Part shown: piece after piece, positions 57,584 through 64,000 of the stretch
Layout: the number at the start of each line of letters is the position of its first letter
How positions within the stretch are numbered: position 1 is the stretch's first letter
NCBI RefSeq assembly: GCF_900177675.1
Contig: NZ_FXWM01000001.1
Span: forward strand, 6,427,001 to 6,491,000
Length of the DNA stretch: 64,000 nt
Reading direction: 5' to 3'
Source: Bacillus sp. OV166
Lineage (GTDB): Bacteria > Bacillota > Bacilli > Bacillales > Cytobacillaceae
Translations under genes and position numbers: made by a program
The notes under the pieces: generated by a model
Database searches by the model: none
Seen by the model: only the letters and a program-made list of their open reading frames with translations
Told to the model about the DNA's origin: nothing

Positions 57584-58849
57584 CTACGAACGTCTAGATT
57601 TCAGCTCTTCCCCTAGTTGCGCGAAGAACTCTTCATTCGACTTAGTTTGTCTTAATTTTTTCAAGAATCGTTCCGCAAAATCTGGTGAATCTGACATCGA
57701 TTTTCTGATCGCCCATAATTTATCCAAATGATCCTTCGGAATCAACAGCTCTTCCTTACGCGTTCCCGAACGACGGATATCAAGCGCAGGGAAAATACGA
57801 CGTTCAGCCAACTGACGGTCAAGGTGAAGTTCCATATTACCTGTCCCTTTAAATTCCTCATAAATCACGTCATCCATCCGTGAGCCTGTATCGACCAAAG
57901 CCGTCGCAAGAATTGTCAAACTGCCGCCCTCTTCGATATTACGGGCTGCCCCGAAGAAACGCTTCGGACGGTGGAAGGCTGCTGGATCAATACCACCAGA
58001 AAGCGTCCTTCCGCTTGGAGGAATTACAAGGTTGTATGCACGAGCCAGACGCGTAATACTATCCATCAGGATCACAACATCGCGTTTGTGCTCGACTAAA
58101 CGCATCGCGCGGTCAAGCACCAGCTCCGCTACTTTAATATGATTTTCAGGTACTTCGTCAAACGTCGAACTGACGACGTCACCGGCAACCGAACGCTCGA
58201 TGTCGGTCACTTCTTCCGGACGTTCATCGATTAACAGCATGATTAATTCCACTTCCGGATGGTTCGTTGTAATGCTGTTTGCAATTTCTTTTAACAGCAT
58301 TGTTTTACCCGCTTTTGGCGGAGCGACGATTAAGCCACGCTGCCCAAAACCAACCGGTGCGACAACGTCCATAATTCTTGTCGATAGATGTTTTTGAGTC
58401 GTTTCTAATTTCATCTGTCTGTTTGGATATAATGGTGTGAGGCCTGGGAAGTACACCCGTTCTTTCGCTGATTCCGGATCTTCCCCGTTGACAGCCTCCA
58501 CGTGCAATAGTCCATAATAACGCTCATTTTCCTTTGGAGGTCGTACCTTACCGGAAACTTTATCCCCATTACGAAGGTCGAAGCGGCGGATTTGCGAAGC
58601 AGAAATATAGATATCTTCTGAGCTTGGCGAGTAGTTAATTGGTCGTAAGAATCCAAATCCTTCTGATTGGATGATTTCCAAGACGCCTTCCATGAAAAAG
58701 TACCCCTGCTGTTCCGCACGAGATTTCAGGATGGCAAAAATTAATTCTTTTTTTGTTAATTTGCTGTAATAAGTTACTTTATATTCGCGAGCAAGCTCAT
58801 AAAGCTCCTTCAGCTTCATATTTTCTAAACTTGAAATTGTTAAGTCCAT
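57584..58849 (-). CDS. rho: Transcription termination factor Rho
   Basis: A 421-residue hexameric RNA helicase. The N-terminal Rho-N domain is at about 5–45, the RNA-binding cold-shock-like domain at about 50–125 (EGFGFLRP), and the ATPase with Walker A VAPPKAGKTMLLKEI (about 172–186) and Q-loop DSITRLARAYN follows. Length is normal. No leader peptide or autoregulation signal was obvious. A GC-rich repeat of family A lies just upstream. Confidence 0.98.
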   Translation of the reverse strand: MDLTISSLENMKLKELYELAREYKVTYYSKLTKKELIFAILKSRAEQQGYFFMEGVLEIIQSEGFGFLRPINYSPSSEDIYISASQIRRFDLRNGDKVSGKVRPPKENERYYGLLHVEAVNGEDPESAKERVYFPGLTPLYPNRQMKLETTQKHLSTRIMDVVAPVGFGQRGLIVAPPKAGKTMLLKEIANSITTNHPEVELIMLLIDERPEEVTDIERSVAGDVVSSTFDEVPENHIKVAELVLDRAMRLVEHKRDVVILMDSITRLARAYNLVIPPSGRTLSGGIDPAAFHRPKRFFGAARNIEEGGSLTILATALVDTGSRMDDVIYEEFKGTGNMELHLDRQLAERRIFPALDIRRSGTRKEELLIPKDHLDKLWAIRKSMSDSPDFAERFLKKLRQTKSNEEFFAQLGEELKSRRS

Positions 58850-58874
58850 TTGTGCACCACACTTTTATTTTTTT

Positions 58875-59056
58875 GGCTCTTTAAACTTGGTCGTTGATTT
58901 CCGCTCCAGGTGCGCAGCGCCGCGCGGGCGGTTTGGGAAGCCTCCTAGGCGCAAAGCGCCTGTGGGGTCTCCTCTGACCCGTCCTCGCGCAGGAGTCTTC
59001 GCACCTTCCGCTCCAATCAACGTAGGCTATAAATCAACAATGACCTCTAACACAGC
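58875..59056. repeat. Dispersed GC-rich repeat family A, copy 3
   Basis: A full-length element with the inner ends GTTGATTTCCGCTCCAG and CCTTCCGCTCCAATCAAC and the outer end ACCTCTAACACAGCC. The 230 bases between it and glpX hold nothing else recognisable. Confidence 0.8.
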
Positions 59057-59282
59057 CATTTCTTTCAATCAGATAATAATTAAGAGAGTTGAGGAATTGA
59101 AATAGAAGTAGTAAGAAATGAATAGAATTGCAGAAAAATGCATAAAACAATTACTATTTTACCCTCTATGCAAAAAATTAATCAACTAAATTTTCTATTT
59201 TCATTCATTGGGAATTTTTTCTTTGAAGGAGTTCGTTGAAAATTCCTAATCGAGTGTAATAGGAGTTTTTTAATTTAGGAGA

Positions 59283-59343
59283 GGTGATGCCATGAAGGGT
59301 GCCTGACACGCACTGGTGTCAGGCACCCTCCTTGCGGCATCGC
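59283..59343. terminator. Large hairpin after glpX containing paired 13-bp palindromes
   Basis: GGTGATGCC pairs with GGCATCGCC on the outside and GGGTGCCTGACAC with GTGTCAGGCACCC inside, giving about 20 bp of pairing. It directly follows the glpX stop codon. The T-run is poor, so it may act as a 3' stabiliser as well as a terminator. Confidence 0.6.
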
Positions 59344-60306
59344 CTATTTAATCACTAAATTAGGTTTTTTCTTTAAACTATGACGACCTTCGACAAAGCG
59401 GACGGTGCCTGATTTGGCACGCATAACGATTGAGTGGGTCGAACCGTAGGATCCTTTGAATTGAACACCGCGCAGCAATTCTCCGTCGGTAATCCCTGTC
59501 GCAGCAAAAATGGCGTCATCGCCTTTGACAAGGTCCTCCATCCGCAGGACGCGATTGACATCAAGTCCCATTTTGATGCAGCGCTCAAGCTCCGCATCAT
59601 TTTGCGGCAATAGTTTACCGATGATTTCGCCGCCAAGACATTTTAAGGCAACAGCAGACAGAACGCCTTCAGGAGCACCGCCAGAACCAAAGAGAATATC
59701 CACACCGGTATTGTCGAATGCCGTATTAATGGCACCTGCCACGTCACCATCATTAATTAACTTGATTCTTGCCCCTGCTTCACGAAGCTGAGCAATGATA
59801 TGCTCATGGCGCTCACGATTTAAAACAGTCGCCACGACATCCTCGATATCTTTATTTTTCGCTTTGGCAACGGCCTTTAAGTTGTCCAGAACAGACGCAT
59901 TAATATCAATATGTCCGACTGCTTCGGGCCCAACCGCGATTTTTTCCATGTACATATCAGGAGCATGAAGAAGGTTGCCATGGTCAGCAATCGCAAGAAC
60001 CGCTAAAGCATTCCAGCCGCCTGATGCTAAAATATTGGTCCCTTCGAGCGGGTCAACGGCAACATCGACGCGTGGTCCGTAGCCTGTCCCAAGTTTTTCA
60101 CCAATATAAAGCATTGGTGCTTCATCCATTTCCCCTTCACCAATGACAACTGTACCCTTCATTGGCACGGTGTCAAACACATCGCGCATGGCAGAAGTAG
60201 CTGCACCATCGGCCTCATCTTTTTTCCCACGGCCCATCCAACGGGCTGAAGCTAGTGCTGCTGCTTCTGTGACACGGACAAGCTCCATCGTTAAACTTCT
60301 TTCCAT
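59344..60306 (-). CDS. glpX: Class II fructose-1,6-bisphosphatase
   Basis: A 320-residue GlpX-type phosphatase that makes fructose-6-phosphate in gluconeogenesis. The metal/substrate motifs are VVIGEGEMDEAPMLYIGE and VDVAVDPLEGTN. It lies between murA and rho as in B. subtilis. The fba gene of the same pathway lies 1.9 kb upstream. Confidence 0.95.
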   Translation of the reverse strand: MERSLTMELVRVTEAAALASARWMGRGKKDEADGAATSAMRDVFDTVPMKGTVVIGEGEMDEAPMLYIGEKLGTGYGPRVDVAVDPLEGTNILASGGWNALAVLAIADHGNLLHAPDMYMEKIAVGPEAVGHIDINASVLDNLKAVAKAKNKDIEDVVATVLNRERHEHIIAQLREAGARIKLINDGDVAGAINTAFDNTGVDILFGSGGAPEGVLSAVALKCLGGEIIGKLLPQNDAELERCIKMGLDVNRVLRMEDLVKGDDAIFAATGITDGELLRGVQFKGSYGSTHSIVMRAKSGTVRFVEGRHSLKKKPNLVIK

Positions 60307-60353
60307 CGGTCTCCATCTCCCTATGTCTTATGTTTATCTCCTGAACTTTGCTT

Positions 60354-60449
60354 TCTGTCTAGGCTACAGCGCTCAGCGGCTAAACCGGGCGCTTCCGCTT
60401 TTCTATTGTCTAGCTCCAGCGCCCAGCGGCTAGTGTCCTTCGCGCTTTT
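60354..60449. repeat. Dispersed repeat family B, copy 4 (compound)
   Basis: Two short family-B pieces in a row, CTGTCTAGGCTACAGCGC … CCGCTTTTC and TTGTCTAGCTCCAGCGCC … GCGCTTTTC, fill the murA–glpX gap. Confidence 0.7.
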
Positions 60450-61736
60450 CTATGTGTTCTTCATCTGTTCTACTTCTTCTTTTGTCAACGCTTCCCGCCA
60501 AATGGTTGCACCGAGTCCGTTTAATTTTCCGACAAGGTCACTATAGCCGCGGTCGATATGTTCAAGACCGGTTACTTCAGTAATTCCTTCGGCAATCAAT
60601 CCGGCAATGACAAGTGCGGCTCCTGCCCTGAGGTCGCTTGCCTTCACTTTGGCACCTTGAAGGTGAATCGGGCCATTTATGATGGCTGAGCGCCCTTCCA
60701 CCTTGATATTGGCGTTCATTCTTCTTAGTTCATCGATATGCTTAAAGCGGGCACCGTAAATCGTGTCTGTCACAACACTTGAGCCGGCAGCCTTTGTCAG
60801 AAGCGTTGTAAACGGTTGCTGTAAATCGGTCGGAAACCCAGGATAAACAAGCGTTTTAATGTCGACAGCCTTTAATTTTGTTGACCCGTCAACAAACACT
60901 TGATCATCGCCGGATTCGACACGAACACCCATTTCGCGCAGTTTAGCAATTAATGATTCTAAATGCTGTGGGATGACGTTATCGATTAACACGCCTTCGC
61001 CTACCGCTGCGCCTAAAATCATATACGTGCCAGCTTCAATTCGGTCTGGAATAATGGTGTGTCGGCAGCCATGGAGTGATTCCACACCATCGATACGGAT
61101 CACGTCCGTTCCTGCGCCTTTAATTTTCGCACCCATACTTGTTAGCAGCGTCGCCACATCAATGATTTCCGGTTCTTTCGCCGCATTCTCAATCACCGTT
61201 CGGCCTTTGGCCCGAACAGCCGCCAACATGATATTAATCGTTGCTCCCACACTGACGACGTCAAGATAAATCCGTGCGCCGCGAAGCTCGTCCGCCCGTA
61301 AATAAATCGCCCCTTGTTCATTGGTGATTTGGGCCCCAAGTGCTTCGAAACCTTTAATATGCTGATCAATCGGTCTTGGTCCTAAATGGCAGCCGCCAGG
61401 TAAGCCAATTACCGCTTTTTTAAATCGGCCGAGCATCGCACCCATTAAGTAATAAGAAGCACGGAGCTTTTTTACTTTCCCGTTTGGCAGGGGCATGGAA
61501 ATCATGGTAGATGGGTCGACCGTCATATCGTTATCAGAAAGCTGAACGTTTCCGCCGATTTCTTCAAGGAGGTCCTTCAAGATTTCAACATCTGAAATGT
61601 CCGGCAATCCCTCAATTGTCACTGGTGATTCCGCTAAAATTGTTGCAGGAATTAACGCGACGGCACTGTTTTTTGCCCCGCTGATCCGTACAGTTCCCTT
61701 TAACGGATATCCGCCCGCAATTTTAAGTTTTTCCAT
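60450..61736 (-). CDS. murAB: UDP-GlcNAc 1-carboxyvinyltransferase (MurA2/MurZ type)
   Basis: A 428-residue enzyme of the first committed step of peptidoglycan synthesis, adding enolpyruvate to UDP-GlcNAc. The catalytic, fosfomycin-reactive cysteine is C116 in GLPGGCHLGPRPID. KNSAVALIPA near the N-terminus and the final TNIMLAAVRAKGRT segment are typical. Its neighbourhood (fba, glpX, rho) marks it as the second Bacillus paralogue, MurAB. Start at 61,736 with AAGGGAG upstream. Confidence 0.93.
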   Translation of the reverse strand: MEKLKIAGGYPLKGTVRISGAKNSAVALIPATILAESPVTIEGLPDISDVEILKDLLEEIGGNVQLSDNDMTVDPSTMISMPLPNGKVKKLRASYYLMGAMLGRFKKAVIGLPGGCHLGPRPIDQHIKGFEALGAQITNEQGAIYLRADELRGARIYLDVVSVGATINIMLAAVRAKGRTVIENAAKEPEIIDVATLLTSMGAKIKGAGTDVIRIDGVESLHGCRHTIIPDRIEAGTYMILGAAVGEGVLIDNVIPQHLESLIAKLREMGVRVESGDDQVFVDGSTKLKAVDIKTLVYPGFPTDLQQPFTTLLTKAAGSSVVTDTIYGARFKHIDELRRMNANIKVEGRSAIINGPIHLQGAKVKASDLRAGAALVIAGLIAEGITEVTGLEHIDRGYSDLVGKLNGLGATIWREALTKEEVEQMKNT

Positions 61737-61919
61737 TTTCGACTCCCTTCTAAGCCCTTGTAAGTCAATCGGTACGCATCCGCTTATTACTGAATGAGGC
61801 TCTAGGTATATTTTTCCATCACGAAAAGTCAAAATCCGACAGTTTGTCTATCCTTTAGTTTACACCAAAATTCTATTTTCATGTATGGTAATGAAAAATT
61901 TTTTCATAAAACTGGAAAT

Positions 61920-62126
61920 TTATGCCTCTGTACGAGCTTTCCAGTCTGTTAGGAAGCCTTCAATGCCCTTATCTGTTAATGGATGATGGAATAATCCCAT
62001 TAATACTTTGTATGGAATGGTTGCAATATGAGCGCCTCTTAATGCGGCCTTTTGTCACGTGAACTGGATTACGAATGGAGGCTGCAATGATTTCTGATTC
62101 AATTTTCAGTTTTCTTTCACAAACTG
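61920..62126 (-). pseudogene. tal: Remnant of a transaldolase gene (tal/ywjH)
   Basis: Minus-strand translation gives KIESEIIAASIRNPVHVT, then, after a one-base frame shift near 62,053, AALRGAHIATIPYKVLMGLF and HPLTDKGIEGFLTDWKAR to a stop at 61,920. This is the C-terminal quarter of transaldolase/fructose-6-phosphate aldolase-like proteins. The N-terminal three quarters, including the Schiff-base lysine, are gone. In B. subtilis an intact tal lies at this place between fbaA and murAB. The stretch 61,737–61,919 shows nothing else. Confidence 0.88.
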
Positions 62127-62152
62127 AAACCGCCCTTTGGTAAGGACGGTTT
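62127..62152 (-). terminator. Probable terminator of fba
   Basis: AAACCGTCCTT / AAGGGCGGTTT hairpin, better paired in the minus-strand RNA through a G·U pair. The T-run is weak. Confidence 0.5.
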
Positions 62153-62213
62153 TCATTTTATCATATTTGGAACAAATATAAAAACGACATTGTTCCCGTT
62201 TTTCAGAATTGTC

Positions 62214-63071
62214 TTACGCTCTGCCTGAAGAACCGAATTCGCGAATTTTGCCAATAACAGTTGCTTTGATGGCATCACGAGCTGGTCCTAAATATTTACG
62301 TGGATCGTATTCTTCTGTTTTTACTGCTAATGTTTCACGAACAGCTTTTGCAGATGCGATTTGATTTTCTGTATTCACATTGATTTTTGCTGTTCCAAGT
62401 GAAACAGATTTTTGGATATCCTTTAATGGGATACCAGTTCCGCCGTGAAGGACTAATGGAAGACCAGTAATCTTGCCAATTTCTTCCATTTCAGAAAAAC
62501 CAAGGTTTGGTTCGCCTTTGTAAGGACCGTGAACAGAACCTAATGCAGGTGCAAGGCAGTCGATACCTGTGCGTTTTACAAGTTCTTCACATTCTTTTGG
62601 ATCTGCGTAAATGACGCCTTCAGCGATAACATCGTCTTCTTGGCCGCCAACAGTTCCTAATTCCGCTTCAACAGAAACACCTTTTGAATGAGCATAGTCA
62701 ACTACTTTAGAAGTAATTTCGATATTTTCTTCAAATGGGTGGTGAGAAGCATCGATCATAACAGATGTGAAGCCTGCATCAATCGCTTCTTTACATTTTT
62801 CAAAGCTTGAACCGTGGTCAAGGTGAATGGCCACTGGTACTGTCACTTTCAAGTCTTCCATTAAGCCTTCAACCATTTTTACAACGGTTTTGAAGCCAGA
62901 CATATAACGGGCAGCACCTTCAGATACCCCAAGGATAACTGGTGAATTTTCAGCTTGTGCAGCTTGAAGAATGGCTTGTGTAAATTCTAGGTTATTTAAG
63001 TTAAATTGCCCAACCGCATAGCCTTCTGCTTTTGCTTTGATGAGCATTTCTTTCATTGAAACTAATGGCAT
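62214..63071 (-). CDS. fba: Class II fructose-bisphosphate aldolase
   Basis: A 285-residue zinc-dependent aldolase that cleaves fructose-1,6-bisphosphate to triose phosphates. Zinc and substrate residues are in VAIHLDHGSSFEKC, SVEAELGTVGGQEDD and LVLHGGTGIP. Length and position next to spo0F fit B. subtilis FbaA. Confidence 0.97.
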   Translation of the reverse strand: MPLVSMKEMLIKAKAEGYAVGQFNLNNLEFTQAILQAAQAENSPVILGVSEGAARYMSGFKTVVKMVEGLMEDLKVTVPVAIHLDHGSSFEKCKEAIDAGFTSVMIDASHHPFEENIEITSKVVDYAHSKGVSVEAELGTVGGQEDDVIAEGVIYADPKECEELVKRTGIDCLAPALGSVHGPYKGEPNLGFSEMEEIGKITGLPLVLHGGTGIPLKDIQKSVSLGTAKINVNTENQIASAKAVRETLAVKTEEYDPRKYLGPARDAIKATVIGKIREFGSSGRA

Positions 63072-63319
63072 TTCTCTTCCTCCTTAGTTTAGGTCGCTAT
63101 CTTTTTCAAAAATGGGCCTTCCGTATTAAGGTTTTCCCTCAATTTTACGGATTATGTATTACTTGAAAAAGATAACCAACCAGTAAAAAGTTCATATGTA
63201 TCATATCAAACCAAGGTTCGAAATGCCATTAAAAAGTCAGAGTTTTATAAACTGTCATAATGAAAGCGCGTCCATTTAACTATTCCCACAGTTCTTATGT
63301 TTTTTATAAAAAAATGACG

Positions 63320-63691
63320 TTAATTCATCTTTTGAGGGATGTGTTTTCGAACGGCTGCACGAATATCATCAATGTCAAACGGCTTGGCAAAATGAGTGAT
63401 CGCTCCAAGGTCCTTCGCTTCTTGAATCATATCCAGCTCGCCATAAGCTGTCATGATAATGACGCGGATTTCCGGATCGATTACTTTCATTCTTTTTAAA
63501 ATCTCGATACCGTCCATTCCAGGAATTTTCATATCCAATAGGACAAGGTCGGGGTCATGCTTTGTTACAATTTCAAGAGCCTGAATGCCATTGGCAGCCT
63601 GAAAGGTCTGATACCCTTCTTTTTGAAACACTTCGTTTAGTAAGATTCGAATGCCAAACTGATCATCAACGATTAAAATTTTGTCTTTCAT
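63320..63691 (-). CDS. spo0F: Spo0F, phosphorelay response regulator
   Basis: A 123-residue single receiver domain. In the sporulation phosphorelay it takes phosphate from the Kin histidine kinases and passes it to Spo0B. The acidic pocket is at KILIVDDQFG, the phosphorylated Asp is D53 in LVLLDMKIPGMDG, the switch Thr is in VIIMTAYGE and the Lys is in HFAKPFDID. It has a likely sigma-H promoter and a 0A-box upstream, as known for this gene. Confidence 0.97.
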   Translation of the reverse strand: MKDKILIVDDQFGIRILLNEVFQKEGYQTFQAANGIQALEIVTKHDPDLVLLDMKIPGMDGIEILKRMKVIDPEIRVIIMTAYGELDMIQEAKDLGAITHFAKPFDIDDIRAAVRKHIPQKMN

Positions 63692-63754
63692 AACTCCACC
63701 TCTTCCTTATTTTTAAATTGCTTTTTTATTATCCCTCTATCTCTCACTTGTTAT

Positions 63755-63783
63755 ATTTCTCGCTGAAAGAGAAATTCTCCTGC
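63755..63783 (-). promoter_or_regulatory. Likely sigma-H promoter of spo0F
   Basis: Minus strand: GCAGGAGAA, 13-base spacer, GAGAAAT. It resembles the sigma-H consensus, the factor known to drive spo0F. Confidence 0.45.
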
Positions 63784-63816
63784 AGAAATTTTGATATTTT
63801 TCTTTTATTTTTGCAG

Positions 63817-63823
63817 TGGCGAA
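63817..63823 (+). promoter_or_regulatory. Candidate Spo0A box
   Basis: TGGCGAA fits the 0A-box TGNCGAA. It lies between spo0F and ywjG, about 35 bases upstream of the sigma-H-like -35. Confidence 0.4.
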
Positions 63824-63861
63824 AAAATGCTTATAATAATAGGGTGAATAGGAGGGTTTTA

Positions 63862-64000
63862 ATGTTAAAAATGTTTACTACTCAATTAACCGGTCTATTG
63901 AAGCGGATTGAGGAAAAAGAGGAATATTCCTTTGAAGATGGCGCCCGCTTGCTTGCGCAAGGGCCGATATATATTTTTGCCACGAAGGAAATGAAGGCGG
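63862..64000 (+). CDS. ywjG: YwjG-like protein (DUF2529), partial
   Basis: The first 46 codons of a gene running off the right edge. It starts MLKMFTTQLTGLLKRIEEKE and continues with FEDGARLLAQGPIYIFATKE, which matches my memory of YwjG (DUF2529), a protein of unknown function divergent from spo0F. A GGAGGG lies before the ATG and a TATAAT-like box at about 63,832–63,837. Confidence 0.75.
   Translation, partial: MLKMFTTQLTGLLKRIEEKEEYSFEDGARLLAQGPIYIFATKEMKA

Overview
The window is chromosomal DNA from an endospore-forming, low-GC Gram-positive of the family Bacillaceae, probably close to Neobacillus/Bacillus. It carries sporulation genes (spo0F, spoIIR, a YhcN/YlaJ-type spore lipoprotein), a complete sigma-B module, and the gene order ywjG–spo0F–fba–murA–glpX–rho–rpmE–tdk–prfA–prmC–spoIIR–ywlB–ywlC–mntP–ywlE–rpiB–ywlG–glyA–upp–atp, which I recall from Bacillus subtilis. 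Nearly all housekeeping genes lie on the minus strand, so that region reads from high to low coordinates. No tRNA, rRNA, CRISPR array, transposase or prophage gene was seen.

Region 1 (1–20,950) starts in ywmB and contains ywzB, then a stress-response island. A full rsbR-rsbS-rsbT-rsbU-rsbV-rsbW-sigB-rsbX module (6,752–11,585, minus) is surrounded on both strands by small, mostly single-gene units: YflT-like, DksA/YteA-like, GlsB-like, cardiolipin synthase plus cytoplasmic alpha-amylase, Dps, CorA-like transporter, membrane proteins, an orphan RsbR paralogue, an MscS-like channel, a lipoprotein and CsbD. Thirteen sites resembling sigma-B promoters (GTTT..-N11-15-GGGWAW) lie in front of these genes, so the regulator sits inside part of its own likely regulon.

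Region 2 (21,068–31,773, minus) is an 11-gene nuoABCDHIJKLMN operon for the membrane and quinone-reducing part of complex I, without the NADH-oxidising subunits NuoE, F and G. NuoC has a roughly 250-residue Ala/Lys repeat in front of its conserved domain. A 1.3-kb non-coding stretch full of hairpins and short repeats separates it from region 3 (33,113–40,444, minus), the F1Fo ATP synthase operon (atpZ, I, B, E, F, H, A, G, D, C). The electron-transfer complex and the ATP synthase are thus adjacent.

Region 3b (40,804–44,825) holds a Vpr-like secreted subtilase, a NERD-domain gene broken by one in-frame stop codon, and a 600-bp spacer with two phased repeat arrays. Region 4 (44,826–64,000) is the conserved upp-to-spo0F block for nucleotide salvage, one-carbon metabolism, tRNA modification, translation termination, transcription termination, gluconeogenesis and cell-wall synthesis. 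Notable points are a cluster of nine DnaA-box-like 9-mers at ywlC, a low-complexity insertion in SpoIIR, and a decayed transaldolase gene between murA and fba.

The most unusual signal is in the spacers. Several intergenic arrays repeat a short core, different in each array, at 20–21 bp or about 41 bp, which are multiples of the DNA helical repeat (cores TCCGCC, TTTTGTG, TGTCCAC and GTTCCA). Other repeats are a 13-bp palindrome, GGTGCCTGACACC, at about eleven places inside and between genes, and two larger dispersed GC-rich repeat families.
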